Positions 7,728 through 15,618 of a stretch of 26,031 bases of DNA are shown here, in pieces; the first letter of the stretch is position 1, and the number at the start of each line of letters is the position of its first letter. The DNA comes from Porphyromonadaceae bacterium UBA4277 (GTDB lineage Bacteria > Bacteroidota > Bacteroidia > Bacteroidales > Muribaculaceae). Below the pieces are notes generated by a model that was given only the letters and a program-made list of their open reading frames with translations, was not told the origin of the DNA and ran no database searches. Made by a program: the position numbers and the translations under genes. The stretch lies in assembly GCA_002395965.1 (NCBI GenBank), contig DGVT01000010.1, positions 1 through 26,031 of the forward strand, read 5' to 3'.

Positions 7728-9080
7728 TTATATAGTATTTCTTGACACTCTAAGCAGTTGTTTGGCCAGTTCCAGCCACTGGCTGTCGATGCCCAGGCTA
7801 TGGGCTATATTCAATGCCTCGTGAGGCACTTCACCATCGTGCACCTCAGTCAGCTCATAGTTCATCGAGCCATTCTCAAAGCCTTTCACCCGCAGGCATC
7901 GTGCCTTGCCAGGCTCTATATCGTAGTGAGTGGTCATAACCAGGCTCACATTGTCGCCGTCGAGCACCTGCAGCAGTGCCGAGACCAGGGCGGTGCCTTC
8001 GACGGGGTTGGTGGTTCGTGCCGGCTCGTCGATCAATGCCAGCACATTGATTTGTTTGCGTGATGCCTTGATAACGGCATCTATGCTCTTCATCTCGGCT
8101 GCAAACGACGACAGTCCCTTTTCCACCGACTGCTCGTCGCCTATACAGAAGTACACCTCATCTTTCACAGCTATTGTCGCCGCCGCGGCCGGTATTCCAA
8201 AACCGAACTGGAACAGATACTGGCACAGCGTGAGCGTCTTGAGCACAACGGTCTTGCCACCCATGTTGGCTCCGGTAATCAGGGTGGGTGTCTTGCCAAA
8301 TGCTATGTCCACCGGCTGGAAGGCAATGTTGCCCTTGGCAAGCACAGCTTTCACTTGCGGATGAAACATTTCCCGGTATCGGCTCGTGCCGTCGGCCGAC
8401 GTCGCAGGGAAGCATAATTGCAACTGCTGCATCTGTCTGGCCTTGGCTATGCTCACATCTATCAGTGCTAAGGCATTCTGCGTCTGCTCGATGGCATCGG
8501 CATAGGCAAACAAGCGACGGCTCAGGCCGGCTCTCACCTCGTCTTCGATGCGCGAAGCCTCTATCAGCAGTTCCTCTTGCTGCTCGGGATGCTTGCGCAT
8601 TTGCGCCCTCAACTGTTTTAGCCGCTCATCATAGGAGTCATAGACATAGAATGTGGCTATCTTCATCCCATCGGGATCCAAAATCTCTACCACTTCGTCA
8701 AGGCAGGGGATTTCCACGACACCGGCCATGCCATGGTCGGCCAGCAGACGGCTGACGTCGGCAGCAAGCAGCGAGATATGCTTTATCTCAAATAGTTCTA
8801 TATCATCGAGGATGGCATGCTGATGCAAGTGGGCATTAGTTGTGCGCAGGTCTTTGACACATTGCAGCTTGTGGAGTAACGTATTTATATAAGGTGTATC
8901 AACCGTAGTGATGAAATCGACAAACCTGCGTAGCACACCATACATAGCCTCTATATCACCGGCCGTCACCATCATCTCAGAGTTCAGCAGCCAGTAGCGG
9001 GCAAAGCCCGACTGCAGTTCCAGGCGGTCGAGCATGAATTGAATGCCGCAGGGCGATTTTATGATGTCTTTTAATTGCAT
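7728..9080 (-). CDS. kamC: MutS-family ATPase of the lysine 5,6-aminomutase cluster (probable reactivase ATPase)
   Basis: 450 residues. The C-terminal half is a MutS-type ATPase: Walker A GANMGGKT (270-277), GDEQSVEKGLSSFAAEM (314-330) like the MutS signature region, Walker B VLALIDEPARTTNP (346-359) and the MutS switch histidine in TTHYD (His385). The N-terminal half resembles a MutS lever/core helical region. At 450 residues there is no room for the mismatch-recognition domain or for a Smr nuclease domain. MutS-like proteins of this size recur in lysine and ornithine aminomutase clusters and are annotated as reactivase subunits for the B12 enzyme. That role is family knowledge plus inference. 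Its start codon shares one base with the kamB stop (TAATG), so translation is probably coupled. Confidence 0.88.
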   Translation of the reverse strand: MQLKDIIKSPCGIQFMLDRLELQSGFARYWLLNSEMMVTAGDIEAMYGVLRRFVDFITTVDTPYINTLLHKLQCVKDLRTTNAHLHQHAILDDIELFEIKHISLLAADVSRLLADHGMAGVVEIPCLDEVVEILDPDGMKIATFYVYDSYDERLKQLRAQMRKHPEQQEELLIEASRIEDEVRAGLSRRLFAYADAIEQTQNALALIDVSIAKARQMQQLQLCFPATSADGTSRYREMFHPQVKAVLAKGNIAFQPVDIAFGKTPTLITGANMGGKTVVLKTLTLCQYLFQFGFGIPAAAATIAVKDEVYFCIGDEQSVEKGLSSFAAEMKSIDAVIKASRKQINVLALIDEPARTTNPVEGTALVSALLQVLDGDNVSLVMTTHYDIEPGKARCLRVKGFENGSMNYELTEVHDGEVPHEALNIAHSLGIDSQWLELAKQLLRVSRNTI

Positions 9081-10132
9081 TATGGTTCAGTCTTTAACAA
9101 GTCATACACCGGTAGCTGTATAGCGTCGGCAAGACGATGACACAATTCGTGAGAGTCGAGCGTGTAGCCACTGGGTGATGTGGGGTTGACCGTAACGGCT
9201 ATCAGCCTGCTGCGCTGCAGCACTGTGACGCGGCCGCCGCCACCCACAAACAGCCTGAGCTGTTGCGGATCGACAAAAATCTTTGTGAAATCCCGCACCA
9301 CAATTTCCACATTCCTTAGCTTTCTGTTTTGTCTCACCTTCTCGAGAAACCCACTCACCAGCGCTCCGGCCACATAGATGGCTTTACAATCGTCCACATT
9401 TTCGAGATGCACCTGCTGCGAGAGCGATGTTTCCTTGTTTATGTCTTTAAGTTCTCCATTGGTGTCGATGCTCCACACGCCTTTATCAATCGGGCCGAGC
9501 AGCGACCTGTTTTCATCATCTGTCAAATCGAGGTTAATCAGTCCCACCACATGTGCAGTCTTTTGCACTAAGGTAGTCATGTTGGCCGAATAGGCTGCAC
9601 CGGTTGCGAGAATCATCGAGCGGCTCACTGCTGGCGATGCCGAGCTCAGTCGCGACAACGCGCCGTCGATGATAGTCAAGTCCATACGGTGATTGTCCTG
9701 CATCTGCTTCATCCATCGTTGCAATCCTGCTGCCGACGAAGGTCCCGACAGCAATATCTTGCCTTGCGTTAGCGCCTTTGCCGTAACCACACGCCCCAGC
9801 GATGTACTCTCGTTGCTCACATCGATGAGCTCGGCTACCAGGCGGCGCTGGCGATAATGCATTTCAGAAGTGGCGAAGTACATCCCCTCGCGCAACACAA
9901 TCTCAGGCTTTTGGGTGCGTGTCACCTGATCCACTGTCTCGCCGTCGATGCCTATCGATGTCACGGCAATGCGCCGCGCGGCCACCGGCATCCGGCTGAG
10001 CACATATTTCAGGCACTCGGTCTTACCGGTGTTTTTTTCCAGCCCCACTATCGACAGGCTATCGTACTTTAATATTTCGTCGATCAACGGCACTCGTTCA
10101 TCCCATTCGGCCGGTTGAGGCCTGCACGACAA
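9080..10132 (-). CDS. kamB: P-loop protein of the lysine 5,6-aminomutase cluster (probable reactivase subunit)
   Basis: 350 residues from the longest start. A P-loop GLEKNTGKT is at 30-38, in the context LKYDSLSIVG typical of KamB proteins. Position between kamA and kamC and the A-B-C-D-E order of the cluster support the name. It is thought to act with KamC on the B12 mutase; I know of no catalytic role of its own. The start is uncertain: the frame has no ATG near its beginning, and 10132 is a TTG. A GTG at 10093 (protein then begins at the segment PLIDEILKYD, about 337 residues) may be better. The stop overlaps the kamC start by one base. No competing family is evident. Confidence 0.8.
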   Translation of the reverse strand: MSCRPQPAEWDERVPLIDEILKYDSLSIVGLEKNTGKTECLKYVLSRMPVAARRIAVTSIGIDGETVDQVTRTQKPEIVLREGMYFATSEMHYRQRRLVAELIDVSNESTSLGRVVTAKALTQGKILLSGPSSAAGLQRWMKQMQDNHRMDLTIIDGALSRLSSASPAVSRSMILATGAAYSANMTTLVQKTAHVVGLINLDLTDDENRSLLGPIDKGVWSIDTNGELKDINKETSLSQQVHLENVDDCKAIYVAGALVSGFLEKVRQNRKLRNVEIVVRDFTKIFVDPQQLRLFVGGGGRVTVLQRSRLIAVTVNPTSPSGYTLDSHELCHRLADAIQLPVYDLLKTEP

Positions 10133-10162
10133 TCGCCATGCAGGCCGCCTCCGACGCTTTTA

Positions 10163-11443
10163 TCAGTCGTTTTTACGAATTTCGTTACGCTCATGGCGCT
10201 TCAGCGCCTTGGGCTCAATGTTCATGCGCTCACCCTCGAGCAGCGAGATCACGCCATCCACAGCCTTGTCGTCGGCCACATGTTTGGCACGCTCGGCCTG
10301 ACACTCGGGGCAGTTGCACTCGCTGTGATACTCGGTGGGCTCGGTATAGGTGGTAATCACGCCCTCGAAGTTGCGAAGCACGACACGGCCCGGAGCCTGC
10401 GAGATGACATACTGCGGCATCACCGGCGTCTTGCCACCGCCACCGGGGGCATCCACCACAAAGGTGGGCACGCAGAAGCCCGATGTGTGACCGCGCAGAC
10501 CCTCGATAATCTCGATACCCTTCGACACCGGAGTGCGGAAATGTTCAAGACCCATCGACAGGTCGCACTGATAGATATAGTAAGGACGCACACGCATCTT
10601 CACCAACTCGTGCACAAGGTGTTTCATCACATGCACGCAGTCGTTCACGCCACGCAACAGCACGCTCTGGTTGCCAAGGGGCACACCGGCATCGGCCAGC
10701 ATTTCGCACGCACGACGCGACTCGGCAGTCACCTCATTGGGGTGATTGAAGTGGGTGTTAAGCCACACCGGGTGATACTTCTTGAGCATGGCACACAGCT
10801 CGGGAGTGATGCGCTGCGGGCACACCACCGGGGTGCGCGTGCCTAAGCGCACGATTTCGACATGAGGTATGGCGCGCAGACGCGAGATAATATACTCCAG
10901 CTTCTTGTCGCCCACCATGAGTGCATCGCCACCCGAGAGCAGCACGTCGCGCACGGTGGGGGTTTTCTCGATATACTCTAACGCTTTCTCGATGCGATCG
11001 GCTCCGCATTCCTTATCGGTCTGACCAGCAAAACGGCGACGCGTGCAGTGGCGGCAATACATCGAGCACATGTCGGTGATGAGGAACAGCACTCGGTCGG
11101 GGTAACGGTGTGTCAAGCCCGGCGTGGGAGAGTCTTCATCCTCATGCAGAGGGTCGAGCAGGTCGGCCTGGGCCTGATGGGTTTCCAGTCCTGTAGGGAT
11201 GCACTGGCGGCGCACTGGGTCGTGCGGGTCGTCGGGATTAATGAGGCTCAGGTAATAGGGCGTAATGGCCATGCGCAGAGTAGAAAGCGTTTTCTTTACG
11301 CCCTCTTCTTCCTCGGCGGTGAGCTTCACATATTTCTTCAAGTCTTCAAGAGTCTCGATGCGGTTACGCACCTGCCAACGCCAGTCGTTCCACTGCTCGT
11401 CGGTTACATCGGGAAACATTTGTTTTCTTCTTGATTCTGCCAT
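10163..11443 (-). CDS. kamA: L-lysine 2,3-aminomutase (radical SAM)
   Basis: 426 residues, normal length. The radical-SAM cluster motif CSMYCRHC gives Cys126, Cys130 and Cys133. PLP-binding Lys338 sits in DAPGGGGKTP. Asp294 and Asp331 occupy the substrate-carboxylate and ammonium positions known in the Clostridium subterminale enzyme (offset by one). Cys269 with Cys376, Cys378 and Cys381 (ECNCPECQ) match its structural zinc site, which separates true lysine 2,3-aminomutases from shorter EpmB-type relatives. It converts L-lysine to L-beta-lysine, the first pathway step, and uses SAM, PLP and a 4Fe-4S cluster. A 74-bp spacer with a strong hairpin separates it from kdd. Confidence 0.97.
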   Translation of the reverse strand: MAESRRKQMFPDVTDEQWNDWRWQVRNRIETLEDLKKYVKLTAEEEEGVKKTLSTLRMAITPYYLSLINPDDPHDPVRRQCIPTGLETHQAQADLLDPLHEDEDSPTPGLTHRYPDRVLFLITDMCSMYCRHCTRRRFAGQTDKECGADRIEKALEYIEKTPTVRDVLLSGGDALMVGDKKLEYIISRLRAIPHVEIVRLGTRTPVVCPQRITPELCAMLKKYHPVWLNTHFNHPNEVTAESRRACEMLADAGVPLGNQSVLLRGVNDCVHVMKHLVHELVKMRVRPYYIYQCDLSMGLEHFRTPVSKGIEIIEGLRGHTSGFCVPTFVVDAPGGGGKTPVMPQYVISQAPGRVVLRNFEGVITTYTEPTEYHSECNCPECQAERAKHVADDKAVDGVISLLEGERMNIEPKALKRHERNEIRKND

Positions 11444-11463
11444 ATTTATTTTTTATTTTTTGC

Positions 11464-11510
11464 TTTCCCGCTCAGGGAGCATGAAAAACGCCATGCTCCC
11501 CGGCAGGAAA
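11464..11510 (-). promoter_or_regulatory. Intercistronic hairpin between kdd and kamA
   Basis: The spacer holds a perfect 9-bp inverted repeat, gggagcatg (11475-11483) and catgctccc (11492-11500), with an 8-base loop. Outer pairing of tttcc (11464-11468) with ggaaa (11506-11510) extends it. On the coding strand it is followed by an A-rich leader, not a T-run, so a terminator is unlikely. mRNA stabilisation or processing between kdd and kamA is the better guess. Confidence 0.55.
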
Positions 11511-11517
11511 TCATCAC

Positions 11518-12591
11518 TTAAGCATACAATTCTTCAAAAATCTTACGCAGCTCAGGGCTCTCGCGCAACTCTTGCAGTGTGAACTCGGCATGTCCCTTAG
11601 TGTAGCCATTGCCGATAATCATATTCACATCGGCGCCAATGCCCTCGGCACCTAAAGCAGCCTTGGTGAAGCTGGTAGCCATCGAGAAGAAATATACAAT
11701 GCCATCGTCCTTGGTGCAGAGCACAGCTGTCATTTCGCAGTCGGGCACGTTCACGCAGTTGATAGTCACGTCGGCCATCTTGCCGCCGGTGAGGTTGCTC
11801 ACGAGTTCGTTAATCTGAACAGGAGTCATACCGGCCACGCTCTCCACCACGTCGCAGAAGCCTAAGTCCTTGATGCGCTGCGTGCTCTTGGGGCTGTTAG
11901 CCAAGCCGATGACCTTACCGGTCACGCCCACGCGCTTCTTTGCCTCATAGCAGCACAGCATACCGCTCTTGCCACCGGCACCCAGGATGACGACATTCTG
12001 GCCATACTGGCACAGCTTGGCGGTCTGGGCAGGAGCACCGGCCACATCGAGTGCGCTCAGAGCGAGCTTCTCGGGCATATCGTTAGGTATTTTGGCATAG
12101 ATACCACTCTCAAACAATATTGCCTTACCCTTGATATCGACTTGATCAACGTCGGCCTTGATGTTCAGGATTTCATCGATGCGCAGCGGAGTGAGCGACA
12201 GCGACACTAAAGTGGCAATGCGGTCGCCTTCCTTCAGGTCGATCTTGCCCTTGAGGGCATCGCCGATTTTTTCGACAGTGCCCAGCAGCATGCCACCCGA
12301 GCCTGTGCGGCGGTTGCGGTGCTTGCCCTGGAGCTCCACGTTGAGCATCATTTCTTTCTTGATTTCTTCCATCACCTCGGCCTCGTCGTCAGGATTCTTG
12401 GCCTGGCTCTTGGCATAGTTGTGAATATCGGTGAACGAAGCCGAGTCGATGTTCAGTGTCTGAACGTCGATAAGGATTTCGTTATCATAGATTTCGTCCA
12501 TATTGTTGTCGAGCTTGTTGGCCGGCTGTGGCAACACGCCCACGGGTTCAATTACTCGGTGAGTTCCGAATCTATTTCCATGTTTCTGCAT
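11518..12591 (-). CDS. kdd: L-erythro-3,5-diaminohexanoate dehydrogenase
   Basis: 357 residues, expected length. The N-terminus MQKHGNRFGTHRVIEPVGVL and the TGSGGMLLGTV segment are typical of Kdd. A Rossmann motif GAGGKSG is at 204-210 after NVVIL, for NAD(P) binding. It oxidatively deaminates 3,5-diaminohexanoate to 3-keto-5-aminohexanoate and yields the NAD(P)H later spent on crotonyl-CoA. It lies between kce and kamA, as in other lysine-fermentation clusters. Zinc-less MDR-like relatives exist, but the context makes Kdd the clear choice. Confidence 0.93.
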   Translation of the reverse strand: MQKHGNRFGTHRVIEPVGVLPQPANKLDNNMDEIYDNEILIDVQTLNIDSASFTDIHNYAKSQAKNPDDEAEVMEEIKKEMMLNVELQGKHRNRRTGSGGMLLGTVEKIGDALKGKIDLKEGDRIATLVSLSLTPLRIDEILNIKADVDQVDIKGKAILFESGIYAKIPNDMPEKLALSALDVAGAPAQTAKLCQYGQNVVILGAGGKSGMLCCYEAKKRVGVTGKVIGLANSPKSTQRIKDLGFCDVVESVAGMTPVQINELVSNLTGGKMADVTINCVNVPDCEMTAVLCTKDDGIVYFFSMATSFTKAALGAEGIGADVNMIIGNGYTKGHAEFTLQELRESPELRKIFEELYA

Positions 12592-12640
12592 TGTAGTAGG
12601 GAAATTTAATGGTTAATATAGTTGATAGATATTTGCATGA

Positions 12641-13474
12641 TTATTTGCGCAGTGGCAGGCCCAGTATTTCGCGTGCCTCGTCGCTGGTGGCTATGGGGCG
12701 TCCCAGCTCGTTGGCAATGCGCACCACCTTCGACACGAGTTCGCCGTTGCTCTTGGCAAGCACGCCGCGCGACAAGTAGAGGTTGTCCTCAAATCCCACG
12801 CGCACATTACCACCCATCGCTATGGCTGCAGCAGCCATGGGGAAGGCATGGCGGCCCACGCCGGTCACTGTCCAGGTCGAGCCGGCAGGTATGCCGTTAA
12901 CCAGCCAGCACAAGTTGGCCACTGTGGCAGGCGTACAGCCCGGCACACCCAGCACGAAGTTAAACTGCATGGGTGCTCCGGGAACCTCGCCCTTGCGAGC
13001 CATGTTCAGGATGGTGTCGAGATGCCCCATCTCAAAGCATTCATATTCGGGCTTTATGCCACGCTCCATCATGCGCTTTCCGAAGGCGCGCATCGTGGGC
13101 ATCGTGTTATCGAAAATCTCGTCGCCGAAGTTGCAGGTTCCGCAGTCGAGCGTAGCCATTTCGGGCAGCGGAGTGGTGTCGGTCGATTGCAGGCGCTCGT
13201 CAGGAGTCATGCCCACGGCACCGCCGGTCGATGGGATGAGGATGACATTTGGACACACCTTGAGGATGGCTTCCTCACACTCCTGGAAACGGTTACGATC
13301 TTGCGTGGGAGTGCCGTCGTCCCAGCGCACATGAAGGTGAACGATAGCAGCACCGGCATCTACGGCCGATTTTGCTTCGCGCACGATTTCCTCTACGGTA
13401 TAGGGCACATTGGGGTTTTGCTCCTTAGTTACCTCGGCACCGCATATTGCGGCAGTTATTATCAGCTTATCCAT
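12641..13474 (-). CDS. kce: 3-keto-5-aminohexanoate cleavage enzyme (BKACE/DUF849 family)
   Basis: 277 residues, family length. Active-site residues are readable: Glu14 in ICGAEVT, the zinc-binding His46 and His48 in VHLHVR, Ser82 in PSTGG, and Arg224, Glu228 and Asp229 in NVRVGFEDN. They correspond, with an offset of at most two, to the residues described for the Cloacimonas enzyme. Kce condenses 3-keto-5-aminohexanoate with acetyl-CoA and splits it to acetoacetate and 3-aminobutyryl-CoA. The family is broad (beta-keto acid cleavage enzymes with different substrates); adjacency to kal and kdd fixes this substrate. It starts 6 bp after kal ends. Confidence 0.95.
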   Translation of the reverse strand: MDKLIITAAICGAEVTKEQNPNVPYTVEEIVREAKSAVDAGAAIVHLHVRWDDGTPTQDRNRFQECEEAILKVCPNVILIPSTGGAVGMTPDERLQSTDTTPLPEMATLDCGTCNFGDEIFDNTMPTMRAFGKRMMERGIKPEYECFEMGHLDTILNMARKGEVPGAPMQFNFVLGVPGCTPATVANLCWLVNGIPAGSTWTVTGVGRHAFPMAAAAIAMGGNVRVGFEDNLYLSRGVLAKSNGELVSKVVRIANELGRPIATSDEAREILGLPLRK

Positions 13475-13480
13475 AACGGC

Positions 13481-13867
13481 TTATTTTCTTTGGCATTCTT
13501 TGGGAGTTACACAAGTGCCCGAAGCACGGCACACAACGATGGGCTCGTCGAGCTCGTCGGCTGCGCTGGCCGAGATGTCGGGGCGCGAGACAGCCACCTT
13601 GCGGGCTTCGAATTGCATGTGACGCGATGTGTTGCCCTCGCGGTCGATCCAGCCCTCAGCCTCGATAAAGTCGCCGGCATAGACCGGTGCTAAGAAGTCG
13701 ATACTATCGTAGGCGCGGAAGAGGCCTTCGTCGCCATCACGCATTATCAGCAGCTCGGTTGCTACATCGCCAAACAAGTGCACCATGTGGGCACCGTCCA
13801 CCAGATTACCACCATAATGGGCATCTTTTGCGCTCATGCGCAGTCTGATTTTTGTTCTGTATTCCAT
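13481..13867 (-). CDS. kal: 3-aminobutyryl-CoA ammonia-lyase
   Basis: 128 residues from ATG 13867 (MEYRTKIRLRMSAKDAHYGG), the usual Kal length. The frame is open further upstream, but that 23-residue extension overlaps atoD and is Cys-rich and unlike the family, so I reject it. Kal is a hot-dog-fold protein. DAHYGGNLVDGA and FGDVATELLIMRDGDEG are its characteristic segments. It removes ammonia from L-3-aminobutyryl-CoA to give crotonyl-CoA, connecting the lysine-specific steps to the butyrate branch. It lies 17 bp after atoD and 6 bp before kce. Confidence 0.93.
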   Translation of the reverse strand: MEYRTKIRLRMSAKDAHYGGNLVDGAHMVHLFGDVATELLIMRDGDEGLFRAYDSIDFLAPVYAGDFIEAEGWIDREGNTSRHMQFEARKVAVSRPDISASAADELDEPIVVCRASGTCVTPKECQRK

Positions 13868-13884
13868 ATCGGCAAGTGTGTTGA

Positions 13885-14535
13885 TTATTTCTCTACATAG
13901 ATGGCATCGACATAAATGCCCGATGCATGAACACACTCAGGCTTGATTTCGCCCACTTTCACAAGCTTCTCGGCTTCTACAACCACATAGTCGGCTGCGG
14001 TGGCCATGAGCGGATTGAAGTTGTTGGTTGTTCCCAGGAACACCATGTTACCAAACTCATCCACAATGTTTGCACGCAAGAATGCGATATCAGCCTTCAG
14101 TGGTTTCTCGAGCAGATAGTCCTTACCATCGACGTTTACGATTTGCTTGCCGTCGGCCATGATAGTGCCCAGGCCGGTGGGAGTGAGCACACCACCCAGT
14201 CCGGCGCCATAGGCGCGGATGCGCTCGGCAAGAGTGCCCTGCGGCACATACTCCACGATGAGCGTGCCCTCATTCTTTTGTAAAGCTGTCTGCTTATTGG
14301 TGCCTGTGTGCGACACGATAGCCTTCTTCACTTGATGATTGGTCACCAGCTTGCCGTGAGCCACCTCGTCATAGGCAGTATCGTTAGCAATAATTGTAAG
14401 ATCCTTAACGCCCTTAGCCACAATGGCATCGATTATTTGTGTGGCACTACCCACACCCAGGAAACCGCCGAACATGATTGTCATTCCATCATGCACTTTC
14501 TCAACGGCTTGTTCAAGTGTTACTTGCTTGTTCAT
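13885..14535 (-). CDS. atoD: Acetoacetate/butyrate CoA-transferase, alpha subunit
   Basis: 216 residues from ATG 14535 (MNKQVTLEQAVEKVHDGMTI). A longer frame from 14592 exists, but its extra 19 residues are hydrophobic, cover the likely promoter and are not part of the family. The family signatures GGFLGVGSA, VPQGTLAERIRAYGAGLGG and LTPTGLGT are present. It pairs with AtoA, which is encoded eight genes downstream. It is the first gene of the operon after a probable terminator and has a promoter-like TAAATTTG about 45 bp upstream of the ATG. Confidence 0.93.
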   Translation of the reverse strand: MNKQVTLEQAVEKVHDGMTIMFGGFLGVGSATQIIDAIVAKGVKDLTIIANDTAYDEVAHGKLVTNHQVKKAIVSHTGTNKQTALQKNEGTLIVEYVPQGTLAERIRAYGAGLGGVLTPTGLGTIMADGKQIVNVDGKDYLLEKPLKADIAFLRANIVDEFGNMVFLGTTNNFNPLMATAADYVVVEAEKLVKVGEIKPECVHASGIYVDAIYVEK

Positions 14536-14579
14536 AATGTTATGTTTTGGAATTAGTAGATTAATGTCTATTAAGACTG

Positions 14580-14587
14580 CAAATTTA
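14580..14587 (-). promoter_or_regulatory. Candidate -7 element for the lysine-fermentation operon
   Basis: On the minus strand the sequence TAAATTTG matches the Bacteroidota -7 consensus TAnnTTTG and lies about 45 bp upstream of atoD. No good TTTG lies at 19-21 bp (nearest at 28 bp), so the -33 box is weak and an activator may be needed. Confidence 0.45.
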
Positions 14588-14670
14588 ATCAAAATTATTG
14601 ATTTTTCGGGCAGGCCAAAGCCTTTATTTTTATTTTTTTATCGAAAACGACTCAAACCTGCCATAAAACA

Positions 14671-14708
14671 CAAAACCACCCCCGTAGCACAAATGCTCAC
14701 AGAGGTGG
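14671..14708 (-). terminator. Probable rho-independent terminator after the SDR gene
   Basis: Minus-strand transcript folds CCACC (14704-14708) with GGTGG (14676-14680) and GAGCA with TGCT plus a bulge inside, loop of about four bases, followed by TTTTGTG and more T. It lies 27 bp past the SDR stop codon. A second small hairpin (CCCAC 14725-14729 with 14714-14718) precedes it. Confidence 0.6.
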
Positions 14709-14734
14709 AAGCGCCCACTAATATGTGGGTATTA

Positions 14735-15517
14735 TTACATGCAAGTGTAACCGCCATCGACTGGCAGAGCCACGCCGGTGACATAGCTCGACGCCGGCGA
14801 AGCTAAGAACACGGCAGCCGAGTCGAGCTCGCCTTCCACGCCGTAGCGCTCCATGGGTATAGCTCCCTTGGCATAGTCTTGAAACCACTGGCTGTCGAGT
14901 GTTTCTTGCGTGAGTGGAGTGACAAAATATCCGGGGCATATCGTGTTCACCGTTATGCCATATCGCCCCCACTCGGCCGCCAAGGCTCGTGTGAGGTTCA
15001 CCACCCCACCCTTGGCTGCATGATAGGGCGATGCCGGCGCAATCTTGTTACCCACAAGGCCATACATCGATGCGATGTTGATAATGCGGCCATATTGAGC
15101 CGGAATCATGGCCTTCTTGGCAACGGCACGTGCCACGCGGAACGACCCGAACAGGTCGATATTCATTTCATTGGCAAACTGCTCGTCGGTAATATCTTCG
15201 GCCGGAGCCACAGCACCCGTTCCGGCGTTATTAATCAGGATGTCGATGCGTCCGAAATGCTTCATCACGGCATCGACCATTGCTTCGACTTGTGCAGTGT
15301 CGGTAATGTCGCAACGCAACGGCAGTGTCTCGACACCGAAGTCTTGCGTAATGGCTGCCGCCACTTCCTGCAATTTCTCTAAACGGCGGGCAATGGGGAC
15401 GATCTTGCAGCCCTGGTTGGCCAGCGCTCGCGCCATCTGCACGCCAAGCCCGGTTGAGCATCCGGTTACTATTGCCACTCTCTCATGTAAATCAAAATAA
15501 TTCTGTTTCATAGCCAT
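14735..15517 (-). CDS. Short-chain dehydrogenase/reductase (SDR family)
   Basis: 260 residues, classical SDR size. The cofactor motif TGCSTGLG is at residues 18-25, NNAG at 96-99, and the catalytic set is Asn119, Ser150 (INIASMYG), Tyr165 and Lys169 (YHAAK). The C-terminus LPVDGGYTCM is typical of the gluconate 5-dehydrogenase / 3-oxoacyl-ACP reductase-like branch. The substrate cannot be told from sequence. It has its own promoter and a probable terminator, so it is likely a separate unit upstream of the lysine operon; a role in reducing a CoA or keto intermediate of that pathway is possible but unsupported. Start is ATG 15517 or ATG 15511, which differ by two residues. Confidence 0.88.
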   Translation of the reverse strand: MAMKQNYFDLHERVAIVTGCSTGLGVQMARALANQGCKIVPIARRLEKLQEVAAAITQDFGVETLPLRCDITDTAQVEAMVDAVMKHFGRIDILINNAGTGAVAPAEDITDEQFANEMNIDLFGSFRVARAVAKKAMIPAQYGRIINIASMYGLVGNKIAPASPYHAAKGGVVNLTRALAAEWGRYGITVNTICPGYFVTPLTQETLDSQWFQDYAKGAIPMERYGVEGELDSAAVFLASPASSYVTGVALPVDGGYTCM

Positions 15518-15564
15518 TTCAAGTTTTTAATAATAAAACGCCTTTTTCCGTTTCGAAATATCGT

Positions 15565-15596
15565 CAAAGTTAGGCATATTTATTAAAATTTGCAAG
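15565..15596 (-). promoter_or_regulatory. Bacteroidota-type promoter of the SDR gene
   Basis: Minus strand TAACTTTG (15565-15572) fits TAnnTTTG, and CTTG (15593-15596) lies exactly 20 bp upstream at the -33 position, one base off consensus. The start codon is 47 bp downstream, giving a leader of about 40 bases. Confidence 0.65.
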
Positions 15597-15618
15597 CCAA
15601 ACAACAAAATTCGCTTAA

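Noticed and set aside
7728..9080. Annotation as a DNA mismatch repair MutS or MutS2
   Set aside because: The protein is too short for mismatch-recognition or Smr domains, and its place between kamB and kamD points to the aminomutase.
13868..13936. Upstream extension of kal by 23 residues
   Set aside because: It overlaps the atoD 3' end, is Cys/His-rich and unlike Kal; the family N-terminus matches MEYRTKIRLR at 13867.
14536..14592. Upstream extension of atoD by 19 residues
   Set aside because: It spans the promoter-like TAAATTTG and is not conserved in the family; MNKQVTLEQA at 14535 fits.
14611..14640. Plus-strand hairpin aggc-caaa-gcct followed by a T-rich run
   Set aside because: The stem is only four bases and no plus-strand gene ends there; the T-rich run is ordinary AT-rich upstream DNA of atoD.
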